Of a DNA stretch of 14,333 nt, positions 6,886-12,437 are shown in pieces (within the stretch, counting starts at the first letter, position 1; every line of letters begins with the position of its first letter). Both the position numbers and the translations under genes were made by a program. The notes below the pieces were generated by a model. The model made no database searches. It had not been told where the DNA came from and was given only the letters and a program-made list of their open reading frames with translations. The stretch is from DASSCW01 sp036556325 (GTDB lineage Bacteria; Chloroflexota; Limnocylindria; QHBO01), in NCBI GenBank assembly GCA_036556325.1, contig DATBJR010000099.1, forward strand, positions 1 through 14,333, given 5' to 3'.

Positions 6886-8048
6886 AGGTTCCCGCGCCGC
6901 TCCTGCTCGCGCTCGATTGCCTCGAACAGCGCCTTGAAGTTGCCCACGCCGAAGCCGCGGGAGCCGTGGCGCTCGATGATCTCGAAGAAGAACGTCGGTC
7001 GATCCTGCACCGGCTTGGTGAAGATCTGCAGCAGGTAGCCCTCTTCGTCGCGATCGGCCTCGATGCCGAGCTCCTCCAGGACGTCCATCGGCACCCCGAC
7101 GTCGCCCACCCGTTCCGGCAGCGACTCGTAGTAGGCGTGCGGCAGGCCCAGGAACTCGACGCCTCGCTCGCGCAGCGTGCGCACGGTGCCGACGATGTCG
7201 TCGGTGCGCAGCGCGATGTGCTGCGTGCCCGCATCGAGGTAGTAGTCCAGGAACTCCTGGATCTGACTCTTCTTCTTGCCCTGTGCCGGCTCGTTGATCG
7301 GGAACTTCACCCGGCCGTTGCCGTTGGTCATGACTTTCGACATCAGCGCCGAGTACTCGGTGTGGATCACCTTGTCGTCGTAGTGGATCAGCTGGCTGAA
7401 GCCGAGCACGTCGCGGTAGAAGTCGACGAACCGGTTCATGTCGCCGAGCGCGACGTTCCCGACGCAGTGGTCCACCTCCAGCAGCACCTGGCCCGATGGC
7501 GCGGCGGCCGGCTTGCGCACCTTGTGGTAGCCCGGGGCGAAGGTGCCGTGGTAGTCGTTGCGATCCACGAACGAATGGATGACCTCGCCGTAGGTGTGGA
7601 TCGCGCTGCGGCGCAGCGTTCCCTTCTGGCCCTCGATGGTCGTCGGCGCCTGCGCGGAGCGCGCGCCGCGGGACGTGGTCTCGCGCCACGCCGACTCCAC
7701 GTCGTCCACGGCGAAGGCGATGTCGTGCACCCCGTCGCCATGGCGGTGGACGTGCTCCGCGATCTCGCCGTCCGGCGTCAGCGGCGCGGTGAAGACGAAG
7801 CGGATGTCGTTCTGGACCATGACGTAGCTGGCGCGGTCCCGGACGCCGGTCTCGAGCCCCGCGTAGGCGACGGGGGTAAAGCCCCACAGGGCCCGGTAGT
7901 AGGCCGCTGCCTGCTTCGCGTTCGCCACCCAGAACTCGATGTGGTCGATCCCCTTCAGCGGCAGAAAGTCCTGCGCCTCGGCCGCCGCGTTCGGGTTGAC
8001 GATGGCGCCGGCCTGGTTCGCCGCGCCGCGCGTGAGCGTATCGGTCAT
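6882..8048 (-). CDS. hppD: 4-hydroxyphenylpyruvate dioxygenase
   Basis: This 388-aa non-haem iron(II) enzyme converts 4-hydroxyphenylpyruvate to homogentisate, the second step of tyrosine catabolism. It has two VOC-fold domains, with the catalytic centre in the C-terminal one. The iron ligands are H194 (VDHCVGN), H277 (TQHIALRT) and E356 (TFFFEIIERHG). The C-terminal gate helix GFGVGNFKALFEAIEREQ is intact, and the length is typical. The frame stays open upstream to 8225, but the ATG at 8048 is preferred because a TAGACT box lies 7 nt before it, giving a leaderless mRNA like that of fah. It is convergent with the DinB gene and divergent from a HAD-like hydrolase gene. Homogentisate dioxygenase is not in the window. 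Confidence 0.97.
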   Translation of the reverse strand: MTDTLTRGAANQAGAIVNPNAAAEAQDFLPLKGIDHIEFWVANAKQAAAYYRALWGFTPVAYAGLETGVRDRASYVMVQNDIRFVFTAPLTPDGEIAEHVHRHGDGVHDIAFAVDDVESAWRETTSRGARSAQAPTTIEGQKGTLRRSAIHTYGEVIHSFVDRNDYHGTFAPGYHKVRKPAAAPSGQVLLEVDHCVGNVALGDMNRFVDFYRDVLGFSQLIHYDDKVIHTEYSALMSKVMTNGNGRVKFPINEPAQGKKKSQIQEFLDYYLDAGTQHIALRTDDIVGTVRTLRERGVEFLGLPHAYYESLPERVGDVGVPMDVLEELGIEADRDEEGYLLQIFTKPVQDRPTFFFEIIERHGSRGFGVGNFKALFEAIEREQERRGNL

Positions 8049-8055
8049 GGGCTCG

Positions 8056-8061
8056 AGTCTA
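8056..8061 (-). promoter_or_regulatory. Candidate -10 box (TAGACT) of hppD, leaderless spacing
   Basis: On the minus strand TAGACTCGAG begins the sequence before the hppD ATG, with 7 nt between the hexamer and the start codon. There is no Shine-Dalgarno sequence. The box is shared with fah, which suggests the two tyrosine genes have matching promoters. Confidence 0.65.
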
Positions 8062-8103
8062 CACCGCGTCCCGTCCGGGTCCGGCTCTGCGACCATGGGC
8101 TGC

Positions 8104-8805
8104 ATGGACTGCGACGCGGTCTTCCTCGACGCCGGCGGCGTGCTCGTGCTGCCGAACGTCGACGTCTTCGCCGATGTCTTCGCCGCGGCTGGCATCACCC
8201 TTCCCCGTGAGCAGGACCTCCTCAACCGCGCCCACTACCTGGCGATGCGCGCCGTGGACGCCGGGCCGCCCGACGCCGCCGCGCTGCACTACCTCGCTGG
8301 CATCCTCGAGGCGCTCGGCCTCGGCCGCCAGACACTGCCGGCGGCTGCATCGGCCATGCGGCAGCTCGCCGATCGGCCGTCGTCGGGTGTGTGGAACGTG
8401 GTGCCGCCCGGGACGCTGGACGGGCTGCGGGCGCTCGAGGCGACCGGCGTGGCACTCGCCGTCGTCAGCAATGCCGACGGCACCGTCGAGGAGTCGCTCC
8501 GCAACCTCGGCCTGTGCCAGGTCGGCGAGGGTCCCGGCGTGGGCATCTGCGTCGTGGTGGACTCCTTCGTCGTTGAGGCGGAGAAGCCGCTGCCCGAGAT
8601 CTTCGCCCACGCGCTCGCGTCCTCCGGATCGCGGCCCGACCGCACGCTGCACGTCGGTGACGGGGTGCGCTACGACGTCCAGGGCGCTCGCGCCGCTGGT
8701 ATTCGGCCGATGCACTTCGACCCGTTTGCGCTCTGCGACCTGGACGATCACCCGCATGTCGCGTCGCTTGTCGAGCTGGCGCATCGGCTCAGCGTCGGGG
8801 TCTGA
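8104..8805 (+). CDS. HAD-superfamily hydrolase
   Basis: This 233-aa Rossmann-like protein carries the four HAD motifs: the nucleophile D9 in VFLDAGGVL, the Ser of VVSNADG, the Lys of EKPLPEIF, and the acidic pair in HVGDGVRYDVQGARAAG. The second Asp of the usual DxD motif is replaced by Gly (D9-A-G11), so the acid/base residue of classical phosphatases is absent; this also occurs in some HDHD3-like and non-phosphatase HADs. A helical cap lies between motifs I and II. Two in-frame ATGs exist (8095 and 8104). I chose 8104 because the core strand starts directly after it, but neither has a clear ribosome site. The gene is divergent from hppD, and its stop codon pairs in a palindrome with the deoD stop. 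Substrate unknown. Confidence 0.85.
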   Translation: MDCDAVFLDAGGVLVLPNVDVFADVFAAAGITLPREQDLLNRAHYLAMRAVDAGPPDAAALHYLAGILEALGLGRQTLPAAASAMRQLADRPSSGVWNVVPPGTLDGLRALEATGVALAVVSNADGTVEESLRNLGLCQVGEGPGVGICVVVDSFVVEAEKPLPEIFAHALASSGSRPDRTLHVGDGVRYDVQGARAAGIRPMHFDPFALCDLDDHPHVASLVELAHRLSVGV

Positions 8806-8813
8806 CGCGTCAG
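8802..8813. repeat. 12-bp palindrome containing both convergent stop codons
   Basis: CTGACGCGTCAG is a perfect palindrome that contains the HAD-gene TGA (8803-8805) and the deoD TGA on the other strand (8810-8812). It has no loop, so it is not a hairpin terminator; much of the symmetry follows from two facing TGA codons. Confidence 0.5.
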
Positions 8814-9559
8814 TCACTCGCCGCTGCCGTGACCCGGCTCGCGGCGAGCAGCGCAACCTCGATCATCCGATCCACTGCCGCAGCCAGGGCGTCGGCCGAG
8901 AGATACGTCTCCTCGGTCGTGACCTCCTCCGACAGGACGTCCGACACAGTCAGGACGCAGGCGGCCTGCACCCGTTCGCGCGCGGCGAGGTAGAAGAGCG
9001 CGGATGCCTCCATCTCGAAGGCGAGCACCCCGCGACTCCGCCACTTCGACGCGTAGTCCGGATCGGTGTTGTAGAAGACGTCGACCGATGCGACCGAGCC
9101 AACGTGCATGGGAATCTGCGCATCCTGGGCCGCGTGGTAGATCGCGTGGGTCAGCTCCCAGCTCGCAGTTGGCGCAAACGGATCGCCGTGGAGGTAGGTC
9201 CGCGTGGCGCCATCGGCCGGCGCGGCCGATAACGCCAGCACCATGTCGCCCGTCCTGATGCCAGGCGCGATGCCTCCGCAGGTCCCCACCCGGATGAGCT
9301 GCCGCGCCCCCAGGCGCAGGAGCTCCTCGGCCACGATGGAGAAGCTGGGCGTGCCCATGCCGCTGGTCTGGACGCTGACCGGCTGGCCCCGGAACGTCCC
9401 CGTCCAGCCGAACAAGCCGCGGTTGACGTTGACCTGGCGCGCCGCGTCGAGGCCGCCATCGAACCGCGAGGCGATCCTGCGGGCACGCTCTGGGTCTCCG
9501 GGGAGGAGGACCAGCGGGGCGTAGTCGCCCGGCTCGGCGTGAAGGTGGATCTGCGGCAT
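8810..9559 (-). CDS. deoD: Purine nucleoside phosphorylase, DeoD type
   Basis: This 249-aa cytoplasmic enzyme would split purine (deoxy)ribonucleosides with phosphate to a free base and (deoxy)ribose 1-phosphate, in purine salvage. Matches to E. coli DeoD include the N-terminal H5 (PQIHLHAEPGDYA), LPGDPERA (phosphate-binding R25), VNVNRGLFGWTGTF, IRVGTCGG (R90, T93), FEMEASALFYLA (E182, M183, E184) and TVSD (S206, D207). The region matching E. coli Arg217 is not obviously conserved, so specificity or rate may differ. Uridine phosphorylase is the main alternative, but the N-terminus and TVSD favour DeoD. The ATG at 9559 is preferred over one at 9604 because the family starts there and a TACCCT box lies 8 nt before it. 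It is 41 bp downstream of a GntR-type regulator gene. Confidence 0.92.
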   Translation of the reverse strand: MPQIHLHAEPGDYAPLVLLPGDPERARRIASRFDGGLDAARQVNVNRGLFGWTGTFRGQPVSVQTSGMGTPSFSIVAEELLRLGARQLIRVGTCGGIAPGIRTGDMVLALSAAPADGATRTYLHGDPFAPTASWELTHAIYHAAQDAQIPMHVGSVASVDVFYNTDPDYASKWRSRGVLAFEMEASALFYLAARERVQAACVLTVSDVLSEEVTTEETYLSADALAAAVDRMIEVALLAASRVTAAASD

Positions 9560-9567
9560 TTCGGCTA

Positions 9568-9573
9568 AGGGTA
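9568..9573 (-). promoter_or_regulatory. Candidate -10 box (TACCCT) of deoD, leaderless spacing
   Basis: On the minus strand TACCCT is followed by 8 nt and the deoD ATG, with no ribosome site. The box overlaps the 9-nt odd-centred palindrome GGGTAACCC (9569-9577). Confidence 0.5.
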
Positions 9574-9600
9574 ACCCGCCGCCGCAGCCGCCGACCGGCG

Positions 9601-10353
9601 TCACGGCGGCCGGCCCGCTCGCTTGCCTTCTCGCGCCACGATGGCTTTGGCCGCCCGTCGTGCCAGGCTCGCCCGCCCCGCCTCGATCGCGTCGGTGAGC
9701 CGTCCGTGCAGGGCATGGAGGCCGCTATCCGATGCGAGCGCCTCGGCATTCGTCGCAACTCGGCTCATCCAGTCGGGCGCAGCCAGCTCACCGCCCGCTG
9801 CCGCCAGCTGGTTGCCGCTCATCTTGAAGATCACCCGATGGAAGGCCACATCCGCCGCCGCGAACGAGCGCGCGTCCCCCGTATGCCTGCTCCGGTCGCG
9901 CTCGTTCAGCAGCAGCCGTAACTCCAACTGCAGGGCCGCGGCTCTCCGAAGCGACGCCGCCTCGGCCGCCATCGGCTCCAGCGCAGCTCGAAGCTCGAAC
10001 ATCTCGCGTCGAGCCGCGGTGCGACGCGCAGCTCGCATACCCTTGGCCCTTCGGGGCTTCGCGACAACGAAGACGCCGACGCCGTGCCTGACCTCGACGA
10101 ACCCCTGGCCCCGCAGCTGCGCAATCGCCTCGCGGACCACGGCAATCCCGACGTCCGCGTCACGCGCCATTGCGCGGCATGACTCGAGTCGGGTGCCGGG
10201 TTTCAGCCGCCCGAGGAAGATTCCACGCCGTATCTGGTCAGCAATTCGATCCGGCAGGGTCAATCGGCGCGTTGGGTGCAGCTGCGAGGGGCGAGCCCAC
10301 CACCGATCATTCCTGGTGCGTCGCTCGCTCTTGCCCTTCCGCCTGTGTCCCAC
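9601..10353 (-). CDS. GntR-family transcriptional regulator, FCD (FadR-like) type
   Basis: This 250-aa protein has a GntR winged helix at about residues 30-98 (LPDRIADQIRRGIFLGRLKPGTRL, then AVVREAIAQLRGQGFVEVRHGVGVFV). A helical FCD effector domain follows at about 115-240. The FCD metal residues are partly kept: D168 and H172 in AADVAFHRVIFKMSGNQ, and H216 in LHALHGRL. The histidine normally found in the last helix is missing, so metal or ligand binding may be altered. The basic N-terminal extension is unusual. The GTG at 10353 is chosen because it is the first start after an in-frame stop and GAGGG lies about 7 nt upstream. It is divergent from the IMPase-family gene and upstream of deoD on the same strand. 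Targets are unknown. Confidence 0.88.
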   Translation of the reverse strand: MGHRRKGKSERRTRNDRWWARPSQLHPTRRLTLPDRIADQIRRGIFLGRLKPGTRLESCRAMARDADVGIAVVREAIAQLRGQGFVEVRHGVGVFVVAKPRRAKGMRAARRTAARREMFELRAALEPMAAEAASLRRAAALQLELRLLLNERDRSRHTGDARSFAAADVAFHRVIFKMSGNQLAAAGGELAAPDWMSRVATNAEALASDSGLHALHGRLTDAIEAGRASLARRAAKAIVAREGKRAGRPP

Positions 10354-10363
10354 TGACCACCCT

Positions 10364-10388
10364 CACTGTTCGGATCATCGGAACAGTG
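10364..10388. promoter_or_regulatory. Near-perfect 25-bp palindrome, likely operator of the GntR-type regulator
   Basis: The arms CACTGTTC (10364-10371) and GAACAGTG (10381-10388) are perfect inverted repeats. The inner GAT-C-ATC (10373-10379) is also symmetrical, leaving a single mismatched pair (G10372/G10380) around the centre at 10376. The site begins 11 bp upstream of the regulator's GTG, next to its ribosome site, in the divergent gap with the IMPase-family gene. Autoregulation is the natural reading. It does not match the GGT-N3-ACC core known for several FCD regulators. Confidence 0.6.
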
Positions 10389-10458
10389 GACGGAGGGCCT
10401 TACCGTCGGCTTATGGAACGGTTACCCGGGTGCCAACGAGGTCGACCAAGGCGTCGGC

Positions 10459-10464
10459 TAGGAT
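10459..10464 (+). promoter_or_regulatory. Candidate -10 box (TAGGAT) of the IMPase-family gene
   Basis: TAGGATCGGG lies with 9 nt between the hexamer and the ATG at 10474, and matches the fah box TAGACTCGGG at 8 of 10 positions. AGGA within it could be read as a distant ribosome site, so the two readings compete. Confidence 0.45.
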
Positions 10465-10473
10465 CGGGCCAGC

Positions 10474-11304
10474 ATGACTACCACCAACCTTGGCGGGGAG
10501 CTGGCGTTCGCGGAGGGCATCGCCCGGCGCGCCGGCGCGCTGCTGGCGGACCGCTACGAACGAGTCCAGCGCGTCCGTCATAAGAGCCCGCGGGACGTCG
10601 TTACCGAGGTCGACTTCGCGTCCGAGCGCCTGGTGATCGACGCGATTCGTGACGCGTTTCCCGCCGATGCGATCCTGGCCGAGGAATCTGGCCATCATCG
10701 ACGACGGCGGGGTGCCACAGTGGCCGCCGGCCGGCGGTGGGTTCTTGTCCCGCTGGACGGCACCGTGAATTACGCGAACGGCATTCCCTTCTTCTGCGTT
10801 TCGTTAGCCCTGGTCGGAGCCGATGGTCCCCTGGTCGGCGTGGTGCTCGACCCGCTTCGAAATGACTGCTACGCGGCGGTGGCCGGAGGAGCGACGACGC
10901 TCAATGGAAAGCGGGTGACCGTCTCCCACAAAGACAAGCTGAGCGACTTCGTGGTGAGCCTGGCCGTGATCGGCCGGGGCGGGCTCACCCGCGAGCGGCG
11001 CGTGAGCCGCGAGGTTCGGATCCATCGGCGCATGGGTAGTGCGGCCCTGTCGCTTGCCTACGTTGCGAACGGTCGGTTCGACGCGTTCATCCAGAACGGG
11101 GGTCTCTCCCTCTGGGATGTCGCGGCCGCGGGCCTGATCGCGGAGCGCGCCGGCGCCACCATCACCAACCTGGCCGGCGGACCGTGGTGGCAGCCAACCC
11201 TGCGAGGGGCGCGCTCCAGCGTGGTGTGCGCGCCGCCTGCGCATCAAGCCCGGCTGCTGGAGCTCGTGGCCGCGGCGGGGACCCGTGTCGCCAGCCGGTC
11301 GTGA
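10474..11304 (+). CDS. Inositol-monophosphatase-family protein with altered metal site
   Basis: This 276-aa protein has the fold and motifs of Mg2+-dependent inositol monophosphatase/CysQ-like phosphatases. They are SPRDVVTEVDFASE (D47), ILAEESG (E70, E71), WVLVPLDGTVNYANGIPFFCVSLAL, and LWDVAAAGLIAERAGA (D215). In the signature WxxDPxDGT the first Asp, a metal ligand (D90 in the human enzyme), is Val92 here (GTC at 10747-10749), while the second Asp is kept as D95. The other ligands look intact. Activity may be reduced or altered, or this could be a single-base change or error. The family also includes fructose-1,6-bisphosphatases and histidinol phosphatases, so the substrate is open. It is divergent from the GntR-type regulator and ends 1 bp from the convergent Nudix gene. 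Confidence 0.88.
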   Translation: MTTTNLGGELAFAEGIARRAGALLADRYERVQRVRHKSPRDVVTEVDFASERLVIDAIRDAFPADAILAEESGHHRRRRGATVAAGRRWVLVPLDGTVNYANGIPFFCVSLALVGADGPLVGVVLDPLRNDCYAAVAGGATTLNGKRVTVSHKDKLSDFVVSLAVIGRGGLTRERRVSREVRIHRRMGSAALSLAYVANGRFDAFIQNGGLSLWDVAAAGLIAERAGATITNLAGGPWWQPTLRGARSSVVCAPPAHQARLLELVAAAGTRVASRS

Positions 11305-11305
11305 G

Positions 11306-11986
11306 TCAAATCTCGCCGGCGAGCTGCTGAAGGACGCTGGCGAACATCGCCAAAGCACGGGCAGTCGCGCCCCAGACCAGCTGCCCGCCGGCCCGATAGC
11401 CACCGACCCGCAGCGTCCAACCTGGGCCGTGGACGATTTCTTCCCCGATGGCGCCGGGCTGGAGCAGCTCGCGCACCGGCAGCTCCACGATCAGTGCCAC
11501 TTCGTCGGTCTGCGGCGCCAGCGGCGGCCGAGAATCGGCGGCGCCCACGAACGGGACGAGCTCGAAGTTGCTCACCGGGATCCAGATGTCGTCCAGGGCG
11601 CCGAGGAGGTGCACGCTGGCCGGCTCCACGCCGATCTCCTCGTGGGTCTCGCGGAGCGCCGTGGCCTCGCGGGACGGATCACCCTCCTCGGCAGAACCGC
11701 CCGGCAGCGACACCTCCCCGGCATGTGCACGCAGGGCGCTGTTGCGGACGGTCAGGGGAAGCTGCAGCTCGCCGTCTTCACCGGGGTAGAGGAGGAGGAG
11801 GGTGGCGGCAGTGCGCGCCGGCGGCATCGTGGCACGGTCGAAGCGGGGCAGGCGCACCTCCGCGTCGCCGTCGGCGGGGCGGCGCGGCAGGAAGCGGGGA
11901 TCCACCGGGATCGGGCGGGGGGCAACGGCCAGCGCCCGGGCGATCTCTGCCTGCCAGCCGGGCTCAGCGCGTAAGATTCGATCCAT
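11306..11986 (-). CDS. Nudix hydrolase, CoA pyrophosphatase type (NudL-like)
   Basis: This 226-aa protein has the CoA-type signature before the Nudix box (VRNSALRAHAGEVSLPGG, residues 80-97), followed by the box itself with REThEEIGV at 112-120 (R112, E113, E116, E117). Family members hydrolyse CoA or acyl-CoA to 3',5'-ADP and phosphopantetheine. The length, spacing and NudL-like GG-x14-RE arrangement agree with this group. A Met start at 11986 is supported by GGAAG shortly upstream and by the lack of a good alternative. That ATG overlaps the start codon of the divergent unknown gene (CATG, 11984-11987), so its promoter must lie inside that gene. It is convergent with the IMPase-family gene, 1 bp apart. 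Confidence 0.9.
   Translation of the reverse strand: MDRILRAEPGWQAEIARALAVAPRPIPVDPRFLPRRPADGDAEVRLPRFDRATMPPARTAATLLLLYPGEDGELQLPLTVRNSALRAHAGEVSLPGGSAEEGDPSREATALRETHEEIGVEPASVHLLGALDDIWIPVSNFELVPFVGAADSRPPLAPQTDEVALIVELPVRELLQPGAIGEEIVHGPGWTLRVGGYRAGGQLVWGATARALAMFASVLQQLAGEI
11972..11977 (+). promoter_or_regulatory. Candidate -10 box (TAAGAT) of the unknown 150-aa gene, leaderless spacing
   Basis: TAAGAT is followed by 7 nt and the ATG at 11985, with no ribosome site. It lies inside the first codons of the divergent Nudix gene. Confidence 0.55.
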
Positions 11987-12437
11987 GAGCTTCCAGTCCT
12001 CGGCTCCCGCCGACCGCGATGCGCCCGCTCGGGCGGCGATCTACCGCACGCGGCTGCTCGTCAACCGCACTCCGCACTTCAGCACGCGGACGCGGCGTGA
12101 GGCAAATCGGGGCTTGGAAATGCTCGACGCCCAGCTCGGCCGCAACCAGGTCAACCTGTCGGAGGCGATCCGGGGCATGGAGCTGCTCATCCGCGCCCAC
12201 AGCTCGTTGGCGTTCGGCCTGCTGCGCGAGCCGGGCTTCGTCGAGCGCTTTGGCGCCGCCCTGCGGCAGATGGGCCTGCGCGGCATCGAGCAGCGCCTGG
12301 ACGAGGTGCCCAGCTCGGTGATGGCCCAGCCGATTCCCGGCCCAACCGGTGCGCGCCACCATCGTGACAACCTCCCGGCCGATCAGCGCTTCGACGCCGA
12401 CGGCCGCCCCCTGCCACCACCGCCCGGCTACTACTGA
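11985..12437 (+). CDS. Hypothetical protein, 150 aa
   Basis: I do not recognise this protein. It is mainly helical and highly charged, with an Arg-rich N-terminal third (RTRLLVNRTPHFSTRTRREANRG broken by short gaps), a middle segment predicted to be amphipathic helices, and a C-terminal tail ending in PLPPPPGYY. There is no signal peptide, membrane segment or cysteine motif. It is accepted as a gene because it fills the gap between two solid neighbours on the opposite strand. It also has a TAAGAT box at leaderless spacing and a composition more balanced than that of shadow frames. Its start overlaps that of the Nudix gene, and its last 7 bases overlap the convergent ecfA gene. Confidence 0.65.
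   Translation: MSFQSSAPADRDAPARAAIYRTRLLVNRTPHFSTRTRREANRGLEMLDAQLGRNQVNLSEAIRGMELLIRAHSSLAFGLLREPGFVERFGAALRQMGLRGIEQRLDEVPSSVMAQPIPGPTGARHHRDNLPADQRFDADGRPLPPPPGYY

Noticed and set aside
9570..10426. GGTAACC (9570-9576) and GGTTACC (10420-10426) as paired operators around the GntR-type gene
   Set aside because: Seven-base near-palindromes with a 1-nt centre do not match the known FCD spacing, and two copies are too few to separate from chance.
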